The translations under genes were made by a program, and so were the position numbers. Of a stretch of 64,000 bases of DNA, positions 40,242 through 52,460 are shown one piece after another. Position 1 is the first letter of the stretch. Each line of letters opens with the position of its first letter. The stretch is from Basidiobolus meristosporus CBS 931.73 (taxonomy: Eukaryota; Basidiobolomycota; Basidiobolomycetes; Basidiobolales; Basidiobolaceae), in contig MCFE01000103.1 in assembly GCA_002104905.1 (NCBI GenBank), forward strand, positions 1-64,000, written 5' to 3'. The notes beneath the pieces are model-generated. The model did not search any database, was not told the DNA's origin, and saw only the letters and a program-made list of their open reading frames with translations.

Positions 40242-42160
40242 AAATATTTGGGTGTAGAGCATATGCCAAGAAACTGCCTGGAAATCAGTCAAGATTTAAG
40301 CCAAAAAGTGCAAAATGCACATTTTTGGGCTACTGCAATGAGAATAAGGCATAAAGACTCTACAATTCTAAAGCAAAGAAGCTAATCAAGTCCAGGGATG
40401 TGTTGTTGGATGAAAATTCAAAATTTTCACAAAAAATGACATTATATGATGGTGAGAATATGATCTCAAGTCCACCAATAGTCAGGATTGAATCAGAGCA
40501 AAACAATAGCAGCTTTTTGACTCCAGTGGACTCTACAACTGTATTTAAGCTAGAATCAGTGCCCAGGAATATCCCAGAAGTGATCACTCCAGTGTCAAAT
40601 GCCCAGAGATCCAATTGGACAAGAAATAACCTAAATTACTATATCAATGAGGGTACAAACTTAGTCTATGCTTATTCAGTCCATATTGATGATCCCCAGA
40701 CTGTAAATGAGGCCCTAAATAGCACTCAGATGAAGCTCTGGAGATCTGCAATGACTGAGGAATATCAGGCCCTGATTGAAAATCAAGCTTGGGACTTAGT
40801 CAAGTTACCAATCAACCAAAAATCAATTGGATGCAGATGGGTCTTCAAAGAAAAATTCAAGGCTAATAGTACAATTAGCAGATATAAAATACAACTTGTG
40901 GCCAAGTAATATCCTCAAACAAGAGGACAAGACTATACTGAAACCTTTGCACTAGTAGCCAAGTTTAATTCCTTCCAACAAGTACTGACTGTTGCAGCTA
41001 AATACAGGCTCTATATGAAATATAATTTAGTCCGGCAGGTGGATCCAATCTGGATCAGCTGTCAGGATCCCACAATGAGTCTGTCATAATGCTAACAGCT
41101 TGGAATTATTGACTATCCACACAATTTTATGATAGGATTGTAATGGCATTTTGCTGACTTTACTGCAAAATAAAGTATAACACTTCACAGTGTTTGAGCA
41201 GTGTTTTGACAAGAATTGCATCGCATTCTAGCAATCTTAATGTGCTCTACATTGATTTGAGTGGACCTACCTGGCCAATACATCCAATTCTCTGATTTGG
41301 CAAGGCACTTGACAGTGTTTGGGTGGCCTCATAGTAAACCTTTACTGGCACTTAACAGTAGTACAGCAGCCTACAGCTAGTACTATATAAGGCTACTTTA
41401 CTAATTTACCAAATGTTGTTTACTTTTTCTACCTCCCACTGCACCATTCATACATTCCACAGTAGAATTGCCCTTCTTTATTTGCTTACCCACTACCACC
41501 TTAGGTACTCCACATATAGTTCAAGTCAGAAAACTATAGCCTCCTGCATACTGACCTGTAGGTACATGCATGCATGCTGCAATTGACATACTTCTATCAC
41601 CTCAGATCTATGTCACTTTAGTGTGATGCTTGCAAAGTTGCCATATACCTTATATTACTGGTAACATATACATCATGCAAACATATCCTGGGTTACCACC
41701 ACTTTTGCCATGAATATCTCCTGAAAATCCACAAAGAACTCTGTAGTATTTAGCCAATATATTCCTTCTCCCTGCTGGATTCTAGTCCCCCTTATAGGTG
41801 TGCTCTGGCTTTTGTTTGTGTGAATTCTGTATTGAATGGTGTAGAAGTTGGCTTGTGACCATGAGAAATCTGGCATATCTTGGTGGAGTTTTCCTGATAA
41901 AAATTAGTTGCTTGTTGCACCCAACCCAACTTTGCATTACTTAACTGATTACCCATGCATTTGGGCTGCTTAGCCTTTTAATGCCAAAGGCATAGGTGTC
42001 TCCATGCATATATTTGTCTTCAGTATTTTCCAACTCTTATTTGCTGTCCTCTATGTGCCAACTCATCAAAGTCATAATGAACTTGAAGGTAGTATTCTTA
42101 ATGAAATTGGGATATGGTAGTAACTGCAACTTGATTTGTCTTCCTATCACCCCACACATC

Positions 42161-42510
42161 TGTTGTAAAAATTTGTAGTTCAGTCTAAATACTCACCTAA
42201 CTTAGTCACTTAGATCATTACTGTCAAATCCTAGAGAATACTGACCAAATTCCTTGATGGAATTTACTTAGAATATTTTCACCAAAATACCATGTACCCA
42301 GTACATGAGAATTCTCAAAGTTGTCCAAACAGCCCCAAACTTTGCATGCATGTTCTTGGGACCTTCCTTAACCCATTCTACATGTCTTTTATGCTAAGAT
42401 CTTGTAAAAGTATAAATACTACTTTTACATTCAATAATTCATTGAGTGAAATCTACATAGTCTACTAGATCTCCTAAATCACTTCCAATATCTCCAAGAC
42501 TCTTACAACA
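42161..42510 (+). repeat. 5' LTR of copia element A
   Basis: 350 bp with TG...CA ends and short terminal inverted repeats TGTTGTAA / TTACAACA. It contains 'agtataaatactac', a TATA-like core, near 42,410. Confidence 0.92.
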
Positions 42511-42527
42511 GGTTATCAGCCCCAAGC
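42511..42527 (+). other. Primer-binding site of copia A
   Basis: GGTTATCAGCCCCAAGC directly after the 5' LTR resembles the TGGTATCAGAGC type complementary to the 3' end of initiator tRNA-Met used by many copia elements. Confidence 0.6.
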
Positions 42528-42541
42528 TGTCACTCTCTGCA

Positions 42542-43230
42542 ATGTCTACCACTGCTATTACTGGAATTCTCCCCTTTACTGAAAAATTGGATGGATCTAT
42601 CTACCAAGCATGGAAGGTGAAGATGAAGATGCTGCTACAAGAAAGAGGCCTTTTGAATACTGTCATGGGAGAAGAATGCCCTCCTAAAAATGTGGGAGAG
42701 GAAGCCACAAAGTACCAGAATAAAGAACAAAGTGCCTTCAACTGCATTTGCCCTAATGTTAAAGACACACTGCCAATTCAATGGTCAAGAGTAGAAACAG
42801 CAAAGAATGCCTGGAAGGCATCAGAAGACACCTACCAGTCATGTTCAGCTGCTACAAAACTGTACCTGCAACAAAAACTCTTTGTTACAAAATGCAGCCA
42901 AGAGAAAAAATGAAAAAGCTAATTAACGGAATTACCCTGCTGGTAGAAGAGATGAAAGCTTTGAGTGTACCAACTACTGATGAGGATATGATAGTAACCA
43001 TCCTGAATAGCCTGACAGACAGGTTTCAAGGCCTTGTATCAGCCCTAGAGTCCAAAACTGAAGATTTGACCTTAAATTACATATATGGAAGGCTCCTAGA
43101 TGAAGAATCAAGAAAATCAGGGTCCAATAAGAAGGAAGAAGAAAATGGTTTAATCAGCAGTGATAACCAATCATGGAGGTGCCCAAGACCTTACAAAGGC
43201 AACAGCAACCTGTTTTGCAACTACTGCTAA
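42542..43230 (+). pseudogene. gag of copia element A
   Basis: Starts like the gag of element B (FTEKLDGSIYQAWKVKMKML, LLNTVMGEECPP). It is shifted into a second frame at about 42,900 and ends near FCNYC, where the zinc knuckle is broken by a stop after its second Cys. Confidence 0.8.
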
Positions 43231-43682
43231 AAGAAAGGACACACATAAAACCAGCGTCTCAAAAAGAGAGATAATCAGTAAAAGAAGCCTGAATATGGAA
43301 ATACTGCAACAACTGAAGATAGACTATTCATATCTGCACTAAATATGACCACAAACAAGGATTCTCAGATGTGGGACACTGATTCAGAAGCATCTCTACA
43401 CTTAACACACCAAAAAGAACTTTTACTCAATATCAAGAAATTCTAATTCAGAAGGTTGGCAGGGGTGTCAATAGAACACTTGATGCAGTAGGAGAAGGAA
43501 CTATTCAAGTAAACCTTAAAAGTAGTGAAGGAAGCCATACACTGGCCATTAAAGAAGTACTCCATGTACCAGAAATAGCCAAGAACCTACTGTCTGTAAG
43601 CTAGGCCACTGTAGAAGGACTCAGTTTCAGCTTTGACAATTCTGGATCCAAGATCACTGATCACAATAGTGCCCATATCGCT

Positions 43683-44347
43683 TTGGATATCAGAGATCAA
43701 AAACTATACAGGTTTACTTGTATTCCATCATGTCTGGAAGCCAATATAAGTAACTTAAATGAAGAAACACCAATGCTTTGGCACACAAGATTTGGGCACA
43801 GCAATTTTGATTATTTGCGCAAAAGGATCAAAGATCAGCTAATTTCTGGAGTAAAAATTGATCCCCAGCTAATTTGGAGAACTGTGAAGACTGCATATAT
43901 GGGAAGCAAGCTAGATAGCTGTTTAAGAGGTCTGGGTTAATTAAAACTAAGAAAATATTAGATCTAATTCACTCAGATCTGTGTGGACCTATGCAAAATT
44001 CATCCTTTGGCAGGATGAGATATTTAATCACTTTTATTGATGATTATACAAGATACATGTGGGTCTACTCCATGGAGAGAAAGGAAGAAGCTCTGTCTAA
44101 GCCCATGGAGTGTGAAGCCATGGTGGAGAGAGAAACCTGTGAAAAAATCAAGAAAATACCCTCTGACAATGATGGAGAATATTCCTCAAAACTCTTCATC
44201 CACTTCTGCAATATTTATGGTATAAAGCAAGAGACTACTGTACTATACTCCCCACAGCAAAATGGAGTAGCAGAATGTGCCAACAGATCAATAATTGATA
44301 TAGCAAGATCCATGATCCATGATCAAAAATTATCCTATGATTTTTAG
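43683..44347 (+). pseudogene. Pre-integrase and integrase of copia element A
   Basis: MLWHTRFGHSNFDYLRKRIK gives an intact HxxxH-type pre-integrase motif start. At 43,991-44,347 the integrase core reads ITFIDDYTRYMWVYSMERKE, PSDNDGEYSSKLF and QQNGVAECANRSI. The frame ends at a stop at 44,345. Confidence 0.8.
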
Positions 44348-44979
44348 GTGGAACCAGTTGTCACTGTTGTATACCTCAAAAATAGGAGTTATAGTAGGAT
44401 ACCTTGTGATTCTACTCCATTTGAAGCATGGAATCAATATTGACCAAGTGCAGAACATCTAAAAATATTTAGGTGTACAGCATATGTTAAGAAACTGCCC
44501 AGAAATCAGCTAAAATTTGAGCCAAAAAATGTAAAATGCAAACTTCTGAGCTACTGCAATGAGAGTAAGGTATTCAGACTCTACAATATCAAAGTAAAGA
44601 TGCTAATCAAGTCCAGGGATGTGCTGTTTGATGAAAATTCAAGATTTTCACAAAAAACAACACCAGACAATGATGAAAATTTGATCATAAGTCTACCAAT
44701 TGTCAAAATTGAATCAGAGCAAAACAATGAGAATTTTTTCACTCCAGAGGACTGTACAACCATGGTTCCACCTGGATCAGTTCCCAGGAATATCCACAAG
44801 TGACTTAGGCAAGTTGCCAATCAACCAAAATCAATTGGATGCAGATGGGCCTTCAAGATGAGATACAAGGCTGATGGTACAATTCAAAGATAAAAAGCAA
44901 GACTTATGGCCAAAGAATACTCTCAAGCAAAAGGACCTGACTATACTTAGACCTTTGCACTGGTAGCCAAGTTTAATTC

Positions 44980-45442
44980 CATCATATTGATATTGGCTAT
45001 TGCAGCCAAATATAAGCTTTTTATTCATCAAATGGATGTAAAAACTGTATTTTTGAATGGAGAACTTTATGAGGACATGTGTATGGACCAGCCTGATGGG
45101 TTTGTTAACCAAGATAATCCCCATTTGGTCTGCAAGCTTAAAAAGTTTCTATATGGTCTCAAGCAATCACCAAGAGTCTGGAATTGCAAGATAGATTCTT
45201 ATTTGGAATATTTGAGTATCAAAAGGAGTAATGCTGACTATAGTATATACTATAGGCCAGACAGAGCAAGTCCAGTTCTATTAGCTCTATATGTGGAAGA
45301 TCTTATTATCACCACCAATTACCTAGAAACCTTGCAAGACACAAAGTCCAGCCTATCTAAGGAGTTTAAGATGTCCAATCTAGGAGAACTCAGTTACTAC
45401 TTAGGGATTAAGTTCTCCATAGAAGAAGTACCCAGACTATAA
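44980..45442 (+). pseudogene. Reverse transcriptase fragment of copia element A
   Basis: LFIHQMDVKTVFLNGELYED and KFLYGLKQSPRVW mark copia RT. The active-site box reads YVEDLIITTN, in which the first Asp of YVDD has become Glu. KEFKMSNLGELSYYLGIKF follows. The frame then meets stops and, at 45,546, the solo LTR. Confidence 0.85.
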
Positions 45443-45545
45443 CCCTAAGCCAGTCCAAGTTTATTCAAGATATACTTAAGAAGTGCCAAGCAGAAGACTG
45501 TAAACCAGCAGCTACCCCTATGGAGAGAAACCTTTCCTTGGTCAA

Positions 45546-46074
45546 TGTCATGATCACATGACAACCATGAACACCCATGCCAAGTTTCAGCTTCCTAGCT
45601 CAATTTCTAAGAGATTACTTCTGGAACCTTCTACCACCTTCCAGAAGGTTCCTGACCATTCCAAACCATTGTTACACAATGGAACATTCCATGGAAGCTT
45701 CCCATTGTATTTTTCATAGTCCAGTACCATATATGGATAAACCAGGTCACATGACTTAATCACATGATCAGGTGACCCAATCCATTTCCCTATCCTGTCT
45801 CAGTGTCTTGCCTTCTATATTATTATCCCCAGCACTGCTGCTGTGCCTCACCCCACAACCCCATTAGTATTAGCTAATATCTCTTGGCATCAGTATAGCC
45901 AAAAAGTTTATATAGTCCTATCCCCCCTTAAGTATTCCTCAGTCTGATAAACACAGGTCTTGAATAAACAGCCTTGCCTTGGAAATCTGCCTTGTCTTGT
46001 TGATCCACACCAAAGTCCTTTCTTGGTCCTCCCTTGCCTAGCCCTACTCTCCTGCCTAGTGTCTATTCATACCA
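45546..46074 (+). repeat. Solo LTR inserted in copia A
   Basis: 529 bp starting TGTCATGATCACATG and ending ATTCATACCA. It is flanked by a perfect 5-bp duplication GTCAA (45,541-45,545 and 46,075-46,079). The homologous point of element C (36,690) is uninterrupted, which proves the insertion. It holds a tataatt/'ttatatag' core region and an AATAAA signal near 45,962. The family has no full member in the window; the TGTCATGA start suggests a gypsy-type LTR. Confidence 0.88.
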
Positions 46075-46474
46075 GTCAAAACCTGACCAAATCCAGAGAG
46101 CTTGGTGCCATCTAAAGCCCTGACTTTCCTTATCAATATATGGTCAGCAGTCTGAGGTGTATCATGCTTGGAACATGTCCAAATATCTTATATTCAGTGA
46201 GAGCTGTCATCCAACATAATCAGAACTATGGATCTGATCATATTGCAGCAGTTAAGCAGATTTAGATAACTAAGAGGAGCGCTGATATCTGCTAAAGATA
46301 CACTTATAAGGATTCAGAACAGGATCTTTTGGGGTACTCTGACGCTGATTGGGGACAAAATTTGCAAGACAGAAGATCTACCACAAAATACACCTTTCTA
46401 GACTGTAAGGGGCAATTTCCTGGAATTCAAGAAAGCGTCCAACCATAACACTCTCTACCATAGAGGTAGAGTAT

Positions 46475-46798
46475 ATGGTAGCCTGTAAAGCTACAAAAGA
46501 GGCAATGTGGCTAAGAAAGCTTTTTACAGTCTTAGGCCTATGTCAAAAAACACCCATTACTTTTTTTCAAGATAATCAAGGATGTATACAATTAGGTAGA
46601 AATCCAACTGTTCATGCTAGAACTAAGCTCAAATATATTAGACATTATTTTACACATGAAGCTAAAGAGAATAACATAGTTAGCCTAGTTTACTGTCTTT
46701 CCAATGAAATGATTGCAGACATATTTACCAAACCATTAGCTAGAGAAAAGTTTGAGTATCTTAGGTCAAAATTAGGACTAGTCAGTACAAACATTTAG
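46475..46798 (+). pseudogene. RNase H of copia element A
   Basis: The C-terminal RNase H region: VACKATKEAMWLRKLFTVLG, FFQDNQGCIQLGRNPTVHAR, KYIRHYFTHEAKENNIVSLV and the terminal ADIFTKPLAREKFEYLRSKL. This is the best preserved coding piece of the element, with no stop across 107 codons. Confidence 0.9.
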
Positions 46799-46800
46799 CT

Positions 46801-46809
46801 GAGTGGGAG
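46801..46809 (+). other. Polypurine tract of copia A
   Basis: GAGTGGGAG immediately before the 3' LTR, the expected plus-strand primer. Confidence 0.75.
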
Positions 46810-47158
46810 TGTTGTAAGAATTTGTAACTCCATCTGAATATTCACCTAACCTAGCCATTTAGATCATTGCCTTCAAACCCTAGCAAGTACCAACCAAATT
46901 CCTTGTTGGGTTTTACTTAGAGTATTTTCACCAAAATATAAGGTTCCCAGAACATGAAAATTCTCAAAGTTGTCCAAACAGCATCAAACCTTGCACACAT
47001 GTTCTTCGGACCTTCCTTAGCCCATGCTACATGTTTGTTATGCTAAGACCATGAAAAGTATAAATACTACTTTTACATTCAATATATCATTAAGTGAAAG
47101 CCACATAAACTACTCGTCCTCCCAAGTCACTTCCAATATCTCCAAGAATCTTACAACA
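46810..47158 (+). repeat. 3' LTR of copia element A
   Basis: 349 bp, TGTTGTAAGAA...CTTACAACA, followed by the ACATC duplication. Confidence 0.92.
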
Positions 47159-48255
47159 ACATCTGCTCCATAGGAAGCTTCCAAAAGGTAAAGCAAGGCC
47201 CAATATTTTCCACACACCAAGCAAGATGGAGTCAAGAATGGATACAGTAGTGGCAGAGATCTATTCATACACCTTTATGTTTCTGTATGGCAACTCAAAT
47301 CCAGTTCCAAACTTGATGCATAATAGCTGTTGATGTGTCAAGTTGGCATTGTCAACAGCTTCTGGATAAATATTCCTACAATGTCTCATATGACTTCCAA
47401 TGCATCTGATGAACTATTGTTGAAGCAACTTGAGTAAGTCAATTGAATAAATAGACATTTAGCTCATCCAGTCCTTACATTTGTATTGTTGCATTTGCAT
47501 GTGAATATTGATTGGTGCCTGCAAGATATACTTTGGGTAGCAGATACTGTGTAATATCTTGCCAACTCATTCAGATTTATGCAGTATCTCAAAGAGCTCA
47601 TTCAGCTTGATACACCCCATAAACAACATGGTCATTTGTATAAGGATATTGTTAAAAAGCAAATGAATTGTTCCCAATGGAAAGCTTTTGCTCTAGTAGA
47701 CACCCTCTAACTTAAGTATCTCCAGTTTCCAATTAATTACATATTCTGGCCAATGGCTTATAGCTTGTCAACTTTGCTGCAACTGCATGCTGACTTCTAT
47801 ATTTTCTCTCTGTAGGAAGATGATATTCTTAGTGTTTGTGTTTGAATAATAATGATACATGTGAGTTATGGAGTAAATCACCTGGAGCCCATATATTTAA
47901 CTGCAATACTGTCCAATGTGCCCAGAAAAGCTGGCTATATTGCTGATGGCTAGACATTGCCAATGCAGTTAATAGTATGTGCTCTGGAAAGCACGCAAAG
48001 TTCATACAGCATTGGATACAGGTAGGTGTCCAGTTTGGATGGTTATTTAGGCCCAGATACCAGTCAGACTACCATCAGATTTCTGCTCTGATACTGTAGG
48101 ATAGGCAACATATGAGGATGATGAGAATCAGCAGCCAGCAGGATTGGCTGGCAGAGTATTTGTTTAATGAAAACTTATCAAGCGCTAAGGAAAAGGCATG
48201 GTCCCACATATCTTTAATGTAGTCCTTGATTCTTACATATTTATAATGTTTACCA

Positions 48256-48678
48256 TCAAGTGTATTGGAGATGCTTATGCTTGATTGATACTGAGTGTGG
48301 TACTTTATAGCCTAACAATATTTGTTGCACTGCACAAGTTTCTTTAGGTACTTGAAAATATCCCAAATATGAATTATGTTTTCCTTTAATGATGGTGGAT
48401 TCCTGACATGTTGGACACCTTTCAATGATGGCATTTTCTGATGAGAATGTCAAGAAACTGTTAACGCATGCTGGTATTGGGATGGTCTCTGGGTCATATG
48501 CTGCCAGCAACATGGCAGCTATCCATTTGTACCATGTGCATGGTAGGTTGCATCCTGGGATGATTTTGGCCAGTAGTACTAAATACTCAAAGCCCCCATT
48601 ACTGATATTAGTGGAAACACACCACTTCTTGAGCCACAACAGCACATCACTCACCAGTAGATGGATTACTGGGCTCAC
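48256..48678 (-). pseudogene. N-terminal region of Tnp2-like transposase, copy 1
   Basis: A 140-codon open piece on the reverse strand. It includes hydrophobic and aromatic-rich sequence, a Cys pair RCPTCQESTIIKGKHN and a YFQVPKETCAVQQILLGYK stretch. The place, upstream of the transposase core, and the CPxC pair resemble the N-terminal zinc-binding region of Tnp2-type transposases. Weak on its own, but supported by its order relative to the core in copy 2. Confidence 0.4.
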
Positions 48679-49819
48679 TCGGCTCCTTAAGTATCATTGG
48701 CATTTTTTTTGGGTGTTGTCTCTTCACATGATGGGATTTTGCCAGGCTCATGCAGGGTACTGTTGTTAGGGGAGATAAGCTCACAATCTATCAGTGAGCC
48801 TTCTTCTTCAGAGCAATCACTCTGTGATCCATATTTAGAAGGCTGAGGTGAGCCTAAATGTGTCAGACACCCACCTGACTCAGTTTGTGCAAGGTGGCAA
48901 GTACAGTTAGGTTTGTTCACAGAGCTATCAAGTGGCTGGCAAAATATTGTTGGTGCAGTGGTGACTAATAAATGGTCAAATATGACTTGAGTGGCAAAAC
49001 ACTATTTGTAATCCTGGTAATACTTCCTATGCTATCTGTGTGCTTCATGGCTGAGAGGCATATTGCAATAGCTTACAGTGTTGAGTCAAATAGTTGTCTT
49101 CTTGAGTAAACAGCTTGACACTCAACAACTTAGCATAACTATATCACTTCTTTGTCAAAACTCATGTGAACTGAAGACAAACTTTTATTTGAGATATTTC
49201 ACCTACATGAATGTGAGATTAACTAATGACCCACTATTGTGAGAGTTGTAAATACAGTTGTGGCACCATGTACATGTTGATTTAATAATACATGTAGAGC
49301 AATCAGAATTGCAGGTAGATATACAAAATCTTTGCAGCAAATAAGGAACTCAAGTAGCTCAATGCCACAACCAAGAATTATGCCATTTCCCAATGCAACA
49401 GCAGAGGATCACCATACGTCTTTGAAGCACAACAACAGTGCCCAAAGATAAAGCCCACAGAAAAACCTATCATAAAATGGGAGGGTTATACTATGGTGTT
49501 TATACTCAAGCACAACAATTAAAAGACATTGAGGATATGTGAAACTGTTGAGTGCAGTGATGAAGAGTGGGCAAATATTCAAGAGGCCATTAGTAGTCTA
49601 GCAAGGCATCACCTTAAGGCTAGCATGCTATGGGACCCCCAGGAGCTCAAGGCCCAGCAGAATGCACTTCATGTGTGCCATCACTATGATTCAGGATTCA
49701 AGCAAGCAAATGGATCTTGAGCTAGCACTGGAAAGCAAAGAAAGTATCTCAAGAATAGCAGAAACTATGAGAGACGGAAGAACAACGGTGCCAAGGCTAT
49801 GAACCAGTAGCTTCCTAAA

Positions 49820-50329
49820 GTGTCCATTACAAGCAGGGCCAAAAGCTCCAAACAAGCCTCAAAGAGACATCAGGCAGCTGTCTCTCACAAGCAGGGCTGG
49901 AAGTCTCAAGAAGCATCAAAGAAGTGTCAGACTGCTGGTAGAGTGCCAGCAAGGGACAAGCAGACAAAAACAGATGCACCAGTGCAGCATTCATCCAGGA
50001 GAAAACAAAATACAATACAAGAAGCACTTGTTCATAGCAGCAGCAAAGCACTTGACGGTGATAAAAACCTGTTGCTTTCTCAGGAGTCAATCACAAGCAG
50101 GGCTAATACCTCCAAGCAAGCAGCTAAGAAATGTCAGGTTGCCCACAGAGTGCTGGTAAGGGACAAGCAGGCCAAAACAGATGTACCAGTGCAACACTCA
50201 TTAAGGAGAATCAGAGCACTATGCAAGAAGCACTTAGTCAAAGAAGCCATGAGAGACTTGGCAGTAATGAAGGCAAAGGTGAAGAGAAAAAGGTCTACCC
50301 AAGCCAGAGACAGGGAAGTGCCAGAATAA
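49820..50329 (+). CDS. Repetitive Lys/Arg/Gln-rich ORF in transposon copy 1
   Basis: A 169-codon open frame with an internal duplication: ITSRAKSSKQASKRHQA and later ITSRANTSKQAAKKCQV, each followed by VPARDKQTKTDAPVQHS / VLVRDKQAKTDVPVQHS. The unit is about 265 bp at DNA level. It is strongly basic. It lies on the strand opposite to the Tnp2 remnants, and copy 2 retains only part of it (55,870-56,170), with stops. It may be a decayed accessory gene of the transposon or simply a repeat without a stop. Function unknown. Confidence 0.35.
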   Translation: MSITSRAKSSKQASKRHQAAVSHKQGWKSQEASKKCQTAGRVPARDKQTKTDAPVQHSSRRKQNTIQEALVHSSSKALDGDKNLLLSQESITSRANTSKQAAKKCQVAHRVLVRDKQAKTDVPVQHSLRRIRALCKKHLVKEAMRDLAVMKAKVKRKRSTQARDREVPE

Positions 50330-50560
50330 AGCTGCAGTTCTTACCAATCAATGCTGTCAGCCCCAAACAGGCAGAATCATATCACTGCCAGGAGGAATTA
50401 CCAACAAGAAAACAGCTGTTTTCTCAAGAGTTGGAAACTAAGCTAGTTGAGCTACACTCCAGTAGGTAGATGAGATTGCAGTGAATGGCAACATGTCTAC
50501 CACAGCCTCCATGTCCTCCATTTTTGACAGAGTGGAAATCCTGCTGACAGTCAAAGTATG

Positions 50561-50977
50561 GATGTGCTGAGCCTCATAGAGCCTTGTAGTTCCTACATAG
50601 AGCATTCTTAGCTTGCTCTGATGTCATTATGTTTAATACTGATTGCTGGAACCTTCTGGAACACCATGATCAGTACTTATTTAGCCAGTAAGAGTAGTGT
50701 ATGATGGAGACACTCCCTCAGCAATAAATCATCATCCTTTTTATCAAAATTTGACTTGTTGATCAGAGTGGCTACTGCTACCTGCTACTACTCAAGCTTC
50801 CAATCCAAGACCACTACACATGCTTAGGAGATCATTTTGACTGCCAACTGACCTTGGAGGCACTGCTTGTGAACAATTCTCACAGTTGGTATCTATTTTA
50901 TACTTGATTATTTCAGAAGTTTGTTCTTGTTCACGTTGATACACCTTTCTGTCTTTGCAACTTTCTAAGCAAGATAG
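50561..50977. repeat. Spacer between Tnp2 copies, LTR-like
   Basis: About 417 bp absent from the copy 2 alignment. It starts TGTGCTGAGCCTC and its first 130 bp resembles 34,510-34,640, so it is itself a dispersed repeat, perhaps a solo LTR; the right end is not certain. Confidence 0.4.
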
Positions 50978-52270
50978 TTTGGTCCTGCAGGTGGATCCAG
51001 TCCAGATCAGCCATCAGGATCCTGTCAGGAGACTGTTACAATACCAGCAACTTGGAGTTAATGGCCTTCTACAAAGCCTTATAATGCAATCACAGTGGCA
51101 TATTGCTAACTTTACAGCCTAGCAAAGTTGAAATTATCAAAGTGTTTGTACAGTGTCTTGTCAAGGGTAGCAGGGCATTGTTGCAGTATTAGTGTACTTT
51201 ACAACTATTTGAGTGGATCTAACTGGCCAGTACATCCAATTGCCTTATATGGCTAAAAGCTTGATGGTGTTTTGGTGGCCTCTTTGCAAGCCTCTGATAG
51301 TATTGTAACAGCAGTATGGTGGTCTACAGCTAGTTCTGTATAATGCTGCTGTACCAATTTACCAAATGGTATTTTCCTTTTCTACCTCCCCTTAAGTAAT
51401 TCATATACTGCACTGTAGCATCACCACTCTTAATTTGCTTACCCACTACTATCTTAGGTATTCCACATATAGTCTGAGTTAGAAAATACTATGGCCTCCT
51501 GCTTGATAACCTCCACAAATGCACACACCCGCTGCAACTGATATACTTCTATGACATCAACTTTTGGGATTTTTAGTGTGATACTTGCAAAGTTGCCATA
51601 GATCATGTATTGTTAGTAACATATACATCTTGCAAACCTATGTTTGGTTGCTGCCATTTCTGCCATCATTACCTGCTGAATATCTGAAAAAACCCTTTTG
51701 ATATGTAGCCAATATATTCCTTCTCACTGCTGTATTTTAGTGGGCAGTTATAGGTGTGTTCTGGCTCTTGCTTATGTGAATTCTGCATTGAATGGTGTAG
51801 AAATTGACTTGTGAGCAAGAGAAATCCGGAATACCTTTGTAGAGATTCCCTAATAAAATTAGGTGCTTGTAGCACCTACCCTAACTTTGCATTACTTAAT
51901 TAATTACCCACACATTGGGGATGTGTTGTGTTGTATTATGATTAGTTTGGGGCTTGTTCTACAATGTAGAGGCTAATCAACAATATACAACAACTTCCAG
52001 TATGCTAATACTGAAATAGTTTATTGGGAGTTTGATGTACCAATAGAAAATATAACTTTCACCAATTTCCTCAATCTTAGGATCAAAATATGCTGTAGGC
52101 AGTGTTTATCACTTCTACAGCAGTGCTCTGACCTTCTGTTGACTAATGGGCTTATTTACTTTTATAGTAACTTTTCCTTATTTGGAAGTCACTTTCCTTT
52201 ATGAGAAAATATTTCCTAATATGGAAATTCTGAGCTCCCCTTTAACCTAAATGGGTGTGTTGTAGAAGTT

Positions 52271-52460
52271 TCTAAAGGGGTCTTTAGAGTAAAGGGGCTT
52301 CTTGTAGTGGTCTTTAAAGTGGACTTTACACTAAAGGGGTGCCTAAAGGGGCTTCTTTAGAGTAAAGGAGTTTCTGAAAGGGGTCTCTAAGGGGGTCTTT
52401 AGACTAAAGAGGTGTCTAAAGGGGTGTCTTTAGAGTAAAGGGGCTTCTTAGAGGGGACTT
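52271..52460. repeat. Degenerate minisatellite of 'taaaggggtctttaga' units
   Basis: About nine irregular repeats of TAAAGGGG alternating with TCTTTAGAGT / CTTCTTTAGAG. The two motifs are partly complementary (ctttaga / tctaaag), so transcripts of either strand could fold into a series of short hairpins. Confidence 0.75.

Larger units (their letters stand above)
37945..41028 (+). mobile_element. Ty1/copia element B, 5' LTR to start of RT
   Basis: Begins inside the 3' LTR of element C. The order is LTR (37,945-38,290), tRNA-Met-like primer site, gag, gag-pre-integrase, integrase, and the first part of reverse transcriptase (TETFALVAKFNSFQQVLTVA near 40,940-41,000). It stops abruptly at about 41,028, where Tnp2-transposon sequence begins; the homologous point in element A continues. 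Many stops show it is dead. Confidence 0.85.
42161..47158 (+). mobile_element. Ty1/copia element A, complete with both LTRs
   Basis: Full-length but dead element: 5' LTR, primer site, gag, integrase, reverse transcriptase, RNase H, polypurine tract, 3' LTR. It is flanked by a perfect 5-bp target-site duplication ACATC (42,156-42,160 and 47,159-47,163). The LTRs differ at roughly 19 of their first 93 aligned positions by eye, mostly transitions, so the insertion is old or has been heavily mutated by deamination. A 529-bp solo LTR lies inside pol. Confidence 0.93.
41029..50560 (-). mobile_element. Tnp2-like (CACTA-type) DNA transposon, copy 1, split by copia A
   Basis: Two parts (41,029-42,160 and 47,159-about 50,560) align in the same order with copy 2 at 50,978-56,380. 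Reading the reverse strand, a cysteine pair (RCPTCQESTI, about 48,410-48,440) precedes a region homologous to the transposase core seen better in copy 2. The copy is interrupted by copia A at a site whose empty form exists in copy 2. The left terminus begins 'ttagtccggcaggtggatcc'. No CACTA terminus was seen, so the superfamily name rests on the transposase remnants. Confidence 0.6.

Noticed and set aside
48425-48769. Plus-strand frame of 114 codons
   Set aside because: It is the antisense of the reverse-strand Tnp2 N-terminal region and has no family features of its own.
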